This document shows, piece by piece, positions 7,413 to 16,392 of a stretch of 64,000 nt of DNA. Numbering within the stretch: the stretch's first letter is position 1; the number at the start of each line of letters is the position of its first letter. Source of the DNA: Anaerolineae bacterium (GTDB lineage: Bacteria; Chloroflexota; Anaerolineae; Promineifilales; Promineifilaceae); assembly GCA_023954475.1 (NCBI GenBank), contig JAMLHW010000003.1, positions 1 through 64,000 on the forward strand, written 5' to 3'. The translations under genes and the position numbers were made by a program. The notes under the pieces were generated by a model. It was not told where the DNA came from, did no database searches, and saw only the letters and a program-made list of their open reading frames with translations.

Positions 7413-8636
7413 TCATCTAACTTTGAGGTAAACAGCCAGACTAAGCAAAACACGCAGGGCGAAGCTGTGGTTGGCTTGACGCTTTTGGTGTTGTTGCCAA
7501 ATCGCTTCGATGTCGAGCCACGGAATCGCATCGAGCTGGCTCAGTTCGCGCAGGTTGGTGTAAAACAGGTCCTGCCAATGTCCATCCTGACGTAAAATGC
7601 GGTCGAGGTCGAGATAGTTAAGTGTTGGCAATGTTGGCCACGTTACCTGTGGCACGAGACGATTCGCGCTTTTTTGCAAGCCGAGCCGGATTCGGCGCAA
7701 GTGATAGCGCCAGCGCGGCGCATTCAGCGTCAAACCGAGATTGTTCTTGACTGGGAGGGCAAATAGATCAGGGAACGCCTCTGGTAAAACCTGCCTGTAC
7801 ATCTGTTCCGCAAATCTGAATTGCCGGGGAACGCCGAGTATGAAATGAACCCATTCGGGACTCAAAAATGGAGTGCGGTAATCATAACCCTTTGGCAATA
7901 CAAGGGGGCGAATACATGATTCCTGTCGCACAACAAAATTGATCTGATCATCATAGCCGAGAATTTCGACAGGCAAAAATGGGCTTTGCGGCAGGGCATT
8001 TTCTGGCTGAAAGTCTTCAGGCGTCAGTTTGATGCTGCGGGCATAGTGGTTGCTCCTGGCGAATGCGCGAAGAGCCTGTTGCCATGTCGCGCTTTCCTCC
8101 TGAAACAGTTGTGAGCCATCCAATGGATCACCCATGTATCCACTCCAGTAGGTTGCATTTCGGCCGAATCGGTTGCAAATCACCCTGTTCACGACTGAAT
8201 CGAGTAAATAGGTCCAGTTGGTAACCTCGCGCGCTGTGTCTTCAAGTTGGGATTGAGTCAGCTGAAGCGTGGTCAAATCGATCAATTCGTGACGAACACC
8301 GGTCGCTCTGCCCACCTTCTGGGCAATCTCGTAGTCGTAGAGGTTATCGGCGCCAAACGTAATGGCGACGACATCGTCGTGCAATCCTGCTTCAAGCAGG
8401 AATGCGAGAATTGCCCGTGAGTCGAGCCCGCCGCTGAGCGGTACGATGTGGTTCGAACCGCTGACGTCGGCAAAGCCAAAGCGCAGCTTATCTACCCCGA
8501 TTTTTGCCAATAGTCTAATATCATCGCTTTCGATCTTTGGCGATGGTTGTGCCCAGGGTTCCGTTTGCCATCCTTCAGGGACTTTGGGCAAGTAGCCGAA
8601 GTGCAGGAATGCAGCGAGTTCGTGCTCAGTTTTCAT
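7413..8636 (-). CDS. Asparagine-synthase-like ATP pyrophosphatase lacking a glutaminase domain
   Basis: A 407-residue protein with the AsnB-type PP-loop VPLSGGLDSRAIL (residues ~65-77). A possible vestige of the junction with a glutaminase domain remains at the start (FLHFGYLPKVP). The whole N-terminal class II amidotransferase domain is absent, so glutamine cannot be hydrolysed by this chain; it may use free ammonia or an amine, or adenylate a carboxyl group for another acceptor. Start: ATG 8636, which overlaps the stop of the upstream SGNH gene by 11 nt; a longer in-frame extension to 8762 would run antisense-like through that gene and is rejected. Inference: it amidates a sugar carboxylate or similar building block in the glycan pathway. 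Confidence 0.78.
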   Translation of the reverse strand: MKTEHELAAFLHFGYLPKVPEGWQTEPWAQPSPKIESDDIRLLAKIGVDKLRFGFADVSGSNHIVPLSGGLDSRAILAFLLEAGLHDDVVAITFGADNLYDYEIAQKVGRATGVRHELIDLTTLQLTQSQLEDTAREVTNWTYLLDSVVNRVICNRFGRNATYWSGYMGDPLDGSQLFQEESATWQQALRAFARSNHYARSIKLTPEDFQPENALPQSPFLPVEILGYDDQINFVVRQESCIRPLVLPKGYDYRTPFLSPEWVHFILGVPRQFRFAEQMYRQVLPEAFPDLFALPVKNNLGLTLNAPRWRYHLRRIRLGLQKSANRLVPQVTWPTLPTLNYLDLDRILRQDGHWQDLFYTNLRELSQLDAIPWLDIEAIWQQHQKRQANHSFALRVLLSLAVYLKVR

Positions 8637-9831
8637 TGTTGAGGAGCCAGTTTGCCAGCTCATTGGCGACGATCTGGTTGCCGAGCGGCGCATAGTGGGC
8701 AATAAAGACGTTTTCGATGCCGTGTTCCTCCGCCGCCAGCGCCAGGGCCGGGCCGGGATCAATGGTTGTGTAGTCGGTTTTGAGCGTGTCGAGCAAATCG
8801 ATGTAGGGTAGGGTTGTACCGTCTCGAATCATATCGACGTGGGACCATTTGGGCAAATGAACAATAGCGAATTGTGCGCCTGTGGCTTCAACTTCGGTAG
8901 CGAACTCATCGATGATGGCGGTCGTCAGTTGCGCCGGTTCGGCCGAAATTGCGTACCATTCCGCTTCTTCAGCAACCGTTTGTCCTGTGCTTTCGGCGAT
9001 TAGCTCGGCAAGCAGCGCCAGTGCGCGACTGCGCTGCCACCAGCGTCCGCTAAAATCATCTTCGTCATAAAACCATTCATATTCCACAAGGGGCCATGTG
9101 TCGATGTTGCGCATCGTTTGTGGTACTTCTTCTGGCAATAATGCCGGGCGATTGAGAACCCGCAATCCGCTTTGTTCAAGGACGGCACGCGGCTTGGAAA
9201 AGGGCAGACCGCCGCCGACGATGTTCAACGGGCGCAGGATGTTTACATTGCGCCACACGTCGGTGGGCTGAAATCCAAACAGGACGAGGTCAGGGGTAAA
9301 GGCTTTGCCTGCGGTCTGCCAGCGCCAGTATGCTTGATCGATGCCATAACCGCCGACGCCAAAGTTGAGGATTTCGACCGCGACACCTTCTTCGGCAAGC
9401 GACTGTTCGAGATAATAGGCCCATGTCGCCTCATACGGAACGTCGTCGCCGTGGACAAATGAATCGCCGAACAACGCAATCCGCAGTACATCTTCAGTAG
9501 ATTCAGCCGAAAATACGGGCCGGTCTGGCCCGGTGCGCACTCCCTGACTGTTGTAGAGATAATTGCCGTTTTGCGACGCACTATTCGGCCGATGGGTCCA
9601 GCCCAGTTCAGCATCATAAATGACATAGGACGAATCTGAAGCCTGGTACGCGGCCACCTGTTCTTCAACGGCCTGAATGGGCAATCGATACGGTTTAAGT
9701 TGCCGGTTGAGCACTGTGAAGTTGCCGTCGGCGTCTTCAGTGCCCATCAGGCGTACCGTGCCTTCCAGCAGGATGAACGCCAGCAACAGGCCAAACAACA
9801 ATCCCAGCGTGATGCCAAATAGCTTTTTCAT
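8626..9831 (-). CDS. Membrane-anchored SGNH-hydrolase-like protein
   Basis: A 401-residue protein with one N-terminal membrane helix (residues ~4-23), then an extracytoplasmic SGNH fold. Block I is FGDSFVHGDD (nucleophile Ser ~124), and a Gly block NFGVGGYGIDQ follows. The C-terminus contains IAHYAPLGNQIVANEL, where the histidine would fill the catalytic His position (usually DxxH; here the Asp is not evident, so activity is uncertain). Such proteins in exopolysaccharide clusters remove or transfer acyl groups on the glycan. Three nucleotides separate it from the NHL gene upstream. Confidence 0.8.
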   Translation of the reverse strand: MKKLFGITLGLLFGLLLAFILLEGTVRLMGTEDADGNFTVLNRQLKPYRLPIQAVEEQVAAYQASDSSYVIYDAELGWTHRPNSASQNGNYLYNSQGVRTGPDRPVFSAESTEDVLRIALFGDSFVHGDDVPYEATWAYYLEQSLAEEGVAVEILNFGVGGYGIDQAYWRWQTAGKAFTPDLVLFGFQPTDVWRNVNILRPLNIVGGGLPFSKPRAVLEQSGLRVLNRPALLPEEVPQTMRNIDTWPLVEYEWFYDEDDFSGRWWQRSRALALLAELIAESTGQTVAEEAEWYAISAEPAQLTTAIIDEFATEVEATGAQFAIVHLPKWSHVDMIRDGTTLPYIDLLDTLKTDYTTIDPGPALALAAEEHGIENVFIAHYAPLGNQIVANELANWLLNNEN

Positions 9832-9834
9832 CGC

Positions 9835-10872
9835 TTATGCGAGTGTGACGCGATAGATGTCAATTCGATGCTCGCTGCGATTGCAGATCATCAGTCGCTT
9901 GGTTGATGGTTCATAGGCGATACTATGCAACTCGCCGATCGATGGTGAGCAGTAGACAACTGTCTGCGTGCGCAAATCGATGATCTGAAAATTGAGTCCG
10001 CCGCACACCGCGAGCAGATGATCGTCGATGGCCGCGCATGAAAACGGCAGAAAGACGCCTGTGCCGCTGTCTTCGCCTTTGACTGCGCTGAAACCGTGTT
10101 GCGCCAGGTCGATGTGCCAGATCACGTGAGCACGTTCATCGCAGACGAACAGCGAATCGTCTTTGTAGCCTAGTACATTACCCAATCGGCCGAATTCGAC
10201 ATCACGGTCCGGTCCAGTCCAGAGATCGACCTGTCGTAACTGCTGTCTATCCCAGGCCAGCCAGAGAATGCAGCGGGCGTCTTTATCGGTCACGACGATG
10301 CGGTCACCGACAAACGCGACCCCGTTTGGTTTGAGCAAGCGCTCGTCGTCCGCAAAAATAGCCCTTACTCCTGCCGCTGCGCCACCTTGTCGCTTGGACC
10401 AGTAGCGCCACCCGGCAATTGCCTGCCGCAAGCTGTATTTCGGGCGCTGACTTAAGTGCGACTCTGTGTGAAATCGCTCGACGTAGCTGCCTTGAAAGGT
10501 GAGGAGTTGAAAAAACGTTGCCAGGCGGTACAGTTTGCTGGCGTTTGCTGGCGGTGCATATCGGCCGAATTCAGTCACGTAGCTCAACGCCTCATCAAAA
10601 ACCACGACGCGATGGTTGTGCCAATCACTGACGAAAATTCGTCTGTCCGGCGCGACATTGACCGCTACCGGCTCCTTAAATGCGTAACGACCGTAGCCGT
10701 GCGTGCCAATTGTGCGCAAACCGTTACCGTCGTGGTCAAACAAACACAGTCGATCATTACCGCCATCGGCGACGATGATGCAACCATCCTTGAAGGGGGT
10801 GACACCGTCGGGTTGTCGCAAACGGCTGCCTTTGAACTGTTCAATTCGGCCGATTTCGGTCACTTCAAGCAT
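9835..10872 (-). CDS. NHL-repeat beta-propeller protein
   Basis: A 345-residue protein built of repeated blades such as DGGNDRLCLFD (residues ~36-46) and DWHNHRVVVFD (~80-90), typical of NHL propellers. No signal peptide or membrane helix is seen, so it is probably cytoplasmic. Its ATG overlaps the TAA of the upstream glycosyltransferase (TAATG arrangement), which argues for coupling. Propellers of this kind usually bind partners or ligands; no catalytic signature can be recognised and the role in glycan synthesis is unknown. Confidence 0.8.
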   Translation of the reverse strand: MLEVTEIGRIEQFKGSRLRQPDGVTPFKDGCIIVADGGNDRLCLFDHDGNGLRTIGTHGYGRYAFKEPVAVNVAPDRRIFVSDWHNHRVVVFDEALSYVTEFGRYAPPANASKLYRLATFFQLLTFQGSYVERFHTESHLSQRPKYSLRQAIAGWRYWSKRQGGAAAGVRAIFADDERLLKPNGVAFVGDRIVVTDKDARCILWLAWDRQQLRQVDLWTGPDRDVEFGRLGNVLGYKDDSLFVCDERAHVIWHIDLAQHGFSAVKGEDSGTGVFLPFSCAAIDDHLLAVCGGLNFQIIDLRTQTVVYCSPSIGELHSIAYEPSTKRLMICNRSEHRIDIYRVTLA

Positions 10873-11975
10873 TATTGCGCTGCTATCTCCCGCAAAAATT
10901 GATCGATTGCTGTACCGTTTGCTTCGGTCGTAAAATGCGTTTGGGCATAGTCGCGTGCGCGCGTGCCCATCTGCTGCCTCAAGTCAGCATCCTCGATCAG
11001 GCGGTTGGTATCAAGCTCGAGCTGTTGCTCTGAGCCGCTCAAGAAGCCAAATCGATGCTTGCCGATCAAACCCTCAGGATCGTGGTACAGGCTGACGGTA
11101 GGTTTGCCATACAGCCATGCCTGCACAAAGATCAAGCCGAATCCTTCGGGATCGCACGTATGCACCAAAAACAGCGCGTTGTCGAGCAGGCCGTTGACTT
11201 GTTCAGGTTCGAGTAAACCGAGATAGTGAAAATTGGCTGGTAACTGCGAACTGTCGTGCAAAAAAGCGTACTGATCGTCCTGAATTTCGCCGGCCATCAA
11301 GAAGTCGATGCCGCTTGACTCCAATCGCTGCGCCAAGCCAATATACGCTTCTGGATTTTTCTTGCGTTGAATTCGTGCGGCCCACAAAATAAACGGACGC
11401 GGCCACGACATCGGCGTTGCATCCGTGGGAACGGCCATGTATATGGTGCGCTCCAATGGCACCGGAATCTTGCGTGCCAGATCCGCCTGAGTACTGATAG
11501 CGCCATCGATCAGGTAGTAGCTGTTGTAATTCCACGCGCTGCGCACAGGCCATTGCAGATATTTAATGGTTTGCATCAGTCGTTGTGGCAGTGGTGCGTC
11601 CGGATCAACGCCATTGAAGACGCGCGTGCCAACGGCAATCCAGCGTTTGGTGTCGCTGACATGTGAGATGTGGAAGACAAATTTGCAGCGATACCGTTTG
11701 GCGATGAGCGTAGCAGTCAGTAGATTGCGCTTGTTGACTTCCCAGAAGATGATTTTCGGCCGAAAGTCGCGCACAATCTTCGCAAAAGTAGCTACAAATG
11801 GTCTCTCCACACCGACACAACGATACGGTACATCATACGCGGCACGTTGTGCACTCAATGCTGCGTACAGGATATCATGGCCGCGTTCATGCAACTCCCG
11901 CGCGACGATATCGCTGTGTATTTCACTGCCGCCGATGACATCCTGGACGTGTTTGTTGACGATGAGAATCCGCAT
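10872..11975 (-). CDS. Glycosyltransferase family 4
   Basis: A 367-residue GT-B enzyme. The N-terminal nucleotide-fold start MRILIVNKHVQDVIGGSE and the donor-binding region PFILWAARIQRKKNPE are characteristic. The usual E-x7-E donor motif appears as PEGFGLIFVQAW (residues 277-287), with Gln replacing the second Glu, an uncommon substitution that may alter donor binding or activity. Cytoplasmic or membrane-peripheral, transferring a sugar from a nucleotide donor to a growing lipid-linked glycan. Three nucleotides separate it from the flippase gene upstream. Confidence 0.85.
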   Translation of the reverse strand: MRILIVNKHVQDVIGGSEIHSDIVARELHERGHDILYAALSAQRAAYDVPYRCVGVERPFVATFAKIVRDFRPKIIFWEVNKRNLLTATLIAKRYRCKFVFHISHVSDTKRWIAVGTRVFNGVDPDAPLPQRLMQTIKYLQWPVRSAWNYNSYYLIDGAISTQADLARKIPVPLERTIYMAVPTDATPMSWPRPFILWAARIQRKKNPEAYIGLAQRLESSGIDFLMAGEIQDDQYAFLHDSSQLPANFHYLGLLEPEQVNGLLDNALFLVHTCDPEGFGLIFVQAWLYGKPTVSLYHDPEGLIGKHRFGFLSGSEQQLELDTNRLIEDADLRQQMGTRARDYAQTHFTTEANGTAIDQFLREIAAQ

Positions 11976-11978
11976 AAT

Positions 11979-13304
11979 CTACAGAGGCGCCGCCGTTACG
12001 TGTGCTTGGATACGACGGCGAATGATGATGTATTTAGGCAGAAGAACGAGTGCGACTTGGACCCCATACGCCAGTATGATTCCAAGTAGACCGAGCATTG
12101 AGCCAAGTGCCAGAGCCAGGACAACATAGATGCCATTTGCTACGCCGAGGATGACGAAGTTTTGCTTGACATAGCCCATGGCAGTGAACAATGGATGGAT
12201 GCTGATAAATGCTACACCAAACGCAGCAATGATCAGAAACAGCGTAAACACGTGCCATTCTTCTGCAAACTCAGGGCCAAAGAACGCCAGCCACCATTGC
12301 GATGTTACCGCAATCAATAGCACAATCGGCGTTGCAATGATTGTGAAAATTGCGCCGAGACGGGTGGACATCTTCGATGCGCCAGCATACTCACCGCGCG
12401 CCACCATCTCTGAAAATTGAGGGTAAATTGCCTGATAGAGCGGATTGACCAATTGGGTGAATACGTGCGCGGTGCGCTTGAAAATCTTGTAAATAGCGAC
12501 GCCTTCGAGTGAAACGACCGCACCGACGATGAAGACATCGAGCTGTTTGACTGGAATGTCGAGCGTCGATGATAAATTGGTCCAGACAGTGAATCGAATG
12601 AAAGGTCGCCATTCGCCGATAGGGACGCGCCACCAGTGCCATAATCCTTTTCTATACAATTCCACCTGACCGGCAATGACGAGGATGCCAAAGCCCAGCG
12701 CATCCGTTGCAGCCCAGACGATGACGAATCCAAACAGGTCAGCGCCGAGATAAGCGGCAACGGCGATTGCAATTAGTTTGACCAGCGCTGCTGCTGCATT
12801 CTGGATGGCGAAAAAGTGAAATGCGTCGAACAGGCGCAATACACCAGTCGGTGTCCCGACCAATTTGATGGCGATGACCCAGGCGTAGATCAAGGTTAAT
12901 TGCACGGTGCGGTCGTCCCAACCGAGGATTCGGCCGAAAAGGGCCGCCCCAAGCAACGCGACGATGACCCCCAGTACAGCACTGAAAATGTCAAGTAACG
13001 TCCCCAACTTCACCAGTCCTGTCAGACGCGGCATGTCGCGCGCGTCAAGCGCTTCGGCACCGTACTTGATCAAACCCTGCCACGGCTGAAAATTGACTAG
13101 CCGGTCGATCAGATAGACATATGTCTGGACCAGCACCAATACGCCGAATGCTTCTGCGCCCAGCGTTCGAGTCGTGATCGCAACTGAAATCAGGCTCAGG
13201 ACAGACGACACGCCTTCACCGGCCAGCAGCAAGCCGGAATTCTTAAACAGGCGTTGAAATGAATGCTCTCGGAGCCAGTCGGGGATCAGTTCTTTGGACC
13301 TCAT
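11979..13304 (-). CDS. Wzx-like polysaccharide flippase (MATE/MVF-type oligosaccharide transporter)
   Basis: A 441-residue polytopic protein of the length and hydrophobic pattern of Wzx/RfbX flippases (12-14 helices). It has the usual opening FKNSGLLLAGEGVSSVLSLISV and GAEAFGVLVLVQTYV. It would move undecaprenyl-linked glycan units across the membrane. Start: ATG 13304 (MRSKELIPDWLREH). An in-frame extension to 13478 would pass through an intergenic hairpin and part of the DUF5989 gene region, so it is rejected. No Wzy-type polymerase is obvious, though the GT39 and DUF2723 proteins are also large membrane enzymes. Confidence 0.85.
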   Translation of the reverse strand: MRSKELIPDWLREHSFQRLFKNSGLLLAGEGVSSVLSLISVAITTRTLGAEAFGVLVLVQTYVYLIDRLVNFQPWQGLIKYGAEALDARDMPRLTGLVKLGTLLDIFSAVLGVIVALLGAALFGRILGWDDRTVQLTLIYAWVIAIKLVGTPTGVLRLFDAFHFFAIQNAAAALVKLIAIAVAAYLGADLFGFVIVWAATDALGFGILVIAGQVELYRKGLWHWWRVPIGEWRPFIRFTVWTNLSSTLDIPVKQLDVFIVGAVVSLEGVAIYKIFKRTAHVFTQLVNPLYQAIYPQFSEMVARGEYAGASKMSTRLGAIFTIIATPIVLLIAVTSQWWLAFFGPEFAEEWHVFTLFLIIAAFGVAFISIHPLFTAMGYVKQNFVILGVANGIYVVLALALGSMLGLLGIILAYGVQVALVLLPKYIIIRRRIQAHVTAAPL

Positions 13305-13376
13305 GCGAGGTGGTTGCGGAATTATGCTACGGGGTGGATGCCCCACCCATATCCTCTCACAAGCGGGAATGAAAGT

Positions 13377-13397
13377 GCCCCTCCCAACAGGAGGGGC
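13377..13397. repeat. GC-rich intergenic hairpin
   Basis: Perfect stem GCCCCTCC / GGAGGGGC with a CAACA loop, in the 109-nt gap between the flippase and DUF5989 genes. It lies beside another GGGGTGG...CCACCC palindromic stretch (about 13325-13350). It resembles degenerate dispersed intergenic repeats; there is no U run, so it is not a standard terminator. Confidence 0.6.
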
Positions 13398-13413
13398 CTG
13401 GGATGAGGGATTG

Positions 13414-13596
13414 TTAGAACAAAGTGTAAATAAACGGCCCAATGCCGGACGCGGTTGCAAAGATGACAAACAGTGCAAACACCAGCAGCAAAAAGACCAT
13501 TGGAATCAACCAATACAGTTTTTGTTTCCAGAGAAAGGACAACAGTTCACCGACTATTTCGAAGTTGGCTCCCATCATGCGCAAGAATTTTTTCAT
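13414..13596 (-). CDS. DUF5989-family small membrane protein
   Basis: A 60-residue protein: an amphipathic N-terminus, FLWKQKLYWLIPMVFLLLVF (a single membrane helix) and the C-terminus SGIGPFIYTLF. The WLIPM and PFIYTLF elements are the signature of DUF5989. Members typically sit beside carbamoyltransferases and SGNH proteins in glycan clusters, exactly as here (9 nt after the carbamoyltransferase). A GGGGAA ribosome site precedes ATG 13596. The function is unknown; I infer an accessory role in localising or regulating the carbamoyltransferase at the membrane. Confidence 0.85.
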   Translation of the reverse strand: MKKFLRMMGANFEIVGELLSFLWKQKLYWLIPMVFLLLVFALFVIFATASGIGPFIYTLF

Positions 13597-13605
13597 ACAG
13601 TTCCC

Positions 13606-15432
13606 CTATTTTCTAACAATATGGCCGTCGATGTAGAGGGTATCGATATCGCTTCGGCCGAATGTGTTCAATGCGTTGAGCGGTGTGTTGACTATCGGTT
13701 CACTACGCAGGTTAAAGCTGGTGTTGAGCAATACAGGTACCCCAGTCGCTTCACCAAACAGTTCGATGGCGCGATAGTAGAGCGGGTTCCATTCTCGGCG
13801 CACCGTCTGCAGGCGACCGCTACCGCCTTCATGCGTCACAGCTTGAATCTTCTGCCCCATCTCCGGCTTGGCGGGATAAACGGCCAACATGTAGCGCAGC
13901 GCGTACGTTCCGGCTGCGTCGTCAATGCCGTCCCAATAATTGGCGGCCTCGGATTCGAGTACAACAGGTGCAAAAGGCCGGAACGGCTCGCGGAATTTGA
14001 TGCGGGCATTGACAATCTCTTTCATCTCCGCGCTGCGCGGGTCGGCCAGAATGGAGCGGTTGCCCAACGCGCGGGGTCCCCACTCGAAGCGATCCTGATA
14101 CAGGCTGATCACTTTGCCCTGCAACATATCGTCGACCATCATATGGGCAAGCTTGTCGATGTCGTCGCTGTATTCGTAAGTGCGACCGGCCGCCTTGATG
14201 TTGCTCGTGATCTGTTCGGCCGAATATGATTTGCCCCAGTAAGCGTGTTCCATCACAAACTCGCGCGGATTGTTGAGCAGCGCGTGGTGGACGTACAATG
14301 CACAGCCCAGCGCACCGCCTGCATCACCGGCTGCTGGCTGGATGTATACATTTTCAAAAGCCGATTCGCGCAAGATGCGACCATTTGCCACTGAATTGAG
14401 CGCAACACCACCGGCCATGCACAAATTCTTGCTGCCAGTCCGTTCGTGAAGGTGATTGACCATCTTCAGGATGGTTTCTTCAGTCACGCGCTGTATGCTG
14501 GCTGCAATATCTGCGTACACCTGATTGGTATTGGCGATGGCATCGTTCCAGTCTGGATGATCTTTCTGAGGATGCGTTGTTGGCGTGTAGAAGGTGGAAT
14601 CGTGGACGCGTGGCTCACCAAATAGCTCGACAAACTTCTTGCTGAATGTCGTTTTGGTCGACCTGTGGAACGCGAAATAGTCCATGTTGAGTCGGAAACT
14701 GCCGTCATCACCGACTTTGATCAGCTTGTACACGTCTTCTATGCGATTCGGCCGACCGTACGGTGTCATGCCCATCACTTTGTACTCGCCATTATTGACG
14801 CGAAAGCCGAGAAAAGCTGTGAATGCAGAGTAGAGTAAGCCGAGCGAATGGGGAAAACGAATATCGCTGAACAGGTCGATTTTGTTTTCGCGCCCCAGTT
14901 GGAAATCGTCGCGCCAGCCATGTGCAGGCGGCGATTGCCAATTGGCGGTGCCATAACCCAGCGTCGTTGTTGTCCACTCGCCAACCCCGTCAATCGTCAA
15001 GATAGCGGCTTCGTCATACGGTGAACAGAAAAACGCGCTGGCCGCGTGGCTCAAGTGGTGTTCGACAAACAGCAATTTCTCATTTGGTATGTCGAGTTCA
15101 GTCAGAATTTCAGCTTTAATCCACAGCTTTTCGTTGAACCACGCCACCATCGCTTCGCGGAAGACGGCGTATGACTGTGGGAACATCTGCAGCGTTGTCA
15201 TCAATATCCGCTCGAATTTCTTGAGCGGCTTTTCGTAAAAAACGACGTAATCGAGATCGTGAGCGGTAATTCCGGCTTCTTCCAGGCAAAACTTGATCGC
15301 CTGATGGGGAAAACCGTAGTCATGCTTTATGCGCGAAAAACGCTCCTCTTCTGACGCCGCAATGAGGTGGCCGTCTTTGAGCAGGGCAGCAGCAGAATCG
15401 TGATAGTAACAGCTAATGCCGAGTATGAACAT
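13606..15432 (-). CDS. O-carbamoyltransferase (NodU/CmcH/TobZ family)
   Basis: A 608-residue enzyme that transfers a carbamoyl group from carbamoyl phosphate, through carbamoyl-adenylate, to a hydroxyl. The N-terminal Kae1-like domain has ISCYYHDSAAALL (residues 7-18) and the metal-binding HHLSHAASAFF (125-135). The C-terminal YrdC-like domain includes EWGPRALGNRSIL and VLLNTSFNLRSEPIV. Length matches the family. It sits between two very small membrane-protein genes, with ATG overlapping the TAA of the upstream one. The likely acceptor is a sugar hydroxyl in the exported glycan. Confidence 0.93.
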   Translation of the reverse strand: MFILGISCYYHDSAAALLKDGHLIAASEEERFSRIKHDYGFPHQAIKFCLEEAGITAHDLDYVVFYEKPLKKFERILMTTLQMFPQSYAVFREAMVAWFNEKLWIKAEILTELDIPNEKLLFVEHHLSHAASAFFCSPYDEAAILTIDGVGEWTTTTLGYGTANWQSPPAHGWRDDFQLGRENKIDLFSDIRFPHSLGLLYSAFTAFLGFRVNNGEYKVMGMTPYGRPNRIEDVYKLIKVGDDGSFRLNMDYFAFHRSTKTTFSKKFVELFGEPRVHDSTFYTPTTHPQKDHPDWNDAIANTNQVYADIAASIQRVTEETILKMVNHLHERTGSKNLCMAGGVALNSVANGRILRESAFENVYIQPAAGDAGGALGCALYVHHALLNNPREFVMEHAYWGKSYSAEQITSNIKAAGRTYEYSDDIDKLAHMMVDDMLQGKVISLYQDRFEWGPRALGNRSILADPRSAEMKEIVNARIKFREPFRPFAPVVLESEAANYWDGIDDAAGTYALRYMLAVYPAKPEMGQKIQAVTHEGGSGRLQTVRREWNPLYYRAIELFGEATGVPVLLNTSFNLRSEPIVNTPLNALNTFGRSDIDTLYIDGHIVRK

Positions 15433-15662
15433 TAGGACTGTCTCCTCGTGTCTTCGATGGTCAAATCAGTGGTCTTGCGCTCATCCCATGCGGGGGCACG
15501 CCATTCTTTGCTGTCCAGACGATCGCTAAACAAGCGCACCACCAGGCCGAAAGGCAGGAAGATAGTGAAATAAAACAGGGTGAGAATGACGCGGGCAATG
15601 AAGTCGCCGATGACGCGCCCGACTTTTTTCCATGATTCCCACAATGATCTCAGGAATGGCAT
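15432..15662 (-). CDS. Small membrane protein of the carbamoyltransferase cassette
   Basis: A 76-residue protein with one long hydrophobic helix (RVILTLFYFTIFLPFGLVV, residues ~22-40), then a charged tail ending IEDTRRQS. The pattern of a short cationic start, helix, RLFSD and an acidic tail ending in RRQ is one I associate with small ORFs preceding NodU-type carbamoyltransferases. Start: ATG 15662 with an AGAGGA site; a longer frame to 15749 lacks support. TAATG overlap with the next gene suggests strict co-expression. Biochemical role unknown. Confidence 0.7.
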   Translation of the reverse strand: MPFLRSLWESWKKVGRVIGDFIARVILTLFYFTIFLPFGLVVRLFSDRLDSKEWRAPAWDERKTTDLTIEDTRRQS

Positions 15663-15798
15663 GTTTTTTCCTCTTAATTGAGTTTTTTTGATTTCGCGAA
15701 CATATTGTAACCAAAATGCGGTTATGTGGTATTGGACAAGTTGACTCAATCTGGCAGGCAGAGAGCATCCATTTAGTTCTCAACTTTCGTTCATTTTG

Positions 15799-16240
15799 TT
15801 AGCTGACGATTCGCCGTGTATCGTTGCGGATCTCACGGTAGATTTCCAAACAGTGCATCACATAGTCGCGCCAGCCGTGTTCGGTTGGAAACCACTCGAG
15901 TGGTGGAATAGACTCATCCTCAGGGTAGATGGTTTTGCTGGTCAGTACGTGCCGGTACAAATGGCTGTGTGCGCCGTCGAGATTGCCTAGCTTCCTCAAG
16001 TGCAGCGAGGTCAAGCGGTTGGTCAAGCTGCTGCGCAACGGTAGTAACGTCCTCATTGAGATAATACGTCACCTCGAAAGGCTCATGAGCATAGTAGCGA
16101 ATGGCGGGGTGCTGCCAAAAGACGCGCGCGAAGGCAGTGGCACTGCAGCGGGGCGGCGAAATAATCCCGATGATCGGGTCATATTGTGCGATTGTGTCTT
16201 GTAGCGCGGCTTGAGCGGCAGATGAAACGTTATGTGACAT
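15799..16240 (-). pseudogene. Sulfotransferase-like gene, truncated and frameshifted
   Basis: Two overlapping minus-strand frames make one protein if joined near 15985-15995. The first part (from ATG 16240) reads IIGIISPPRCSATAFARVFW and YYAHEPFEVTYYLNED. These resemble the 5'-PSB P-loop and following conserved block of a sulfotransferase subfamily whose usual form is SxPRSGST. The second frame continues LGNLDGAHSHLYRHVLTS to a stop at 15799. Joined length is about 147 residues, much shorter than the usual 250-300, and the P-loop is degenerate. A one-base change around a GGAAG/AGGC stretch is the simplest explanation; a sequencing error cannot be excluded. It may be a relic of glycan sulfation. 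Confidence 0.6.
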
Positions 16241-16392
16241 AAAGATTGATGAATGTGCTCTGGTCGACGGTCAGAATCTCATGTAGATAGTAGCAAATTC
16301 ATCTGCCAAGGTATTGATAGGATACTCAAAATTCACGTAATTATACTGTAGATCGAAGCATCAGAACGTAAAAGAGCCGTATAGCCTGCTCA

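Noticed and set aside
13294-14229. Plus-strand frame opposite the carbamoyltransferase
   Set aside because: Antisense shadow with no coherent protein features.
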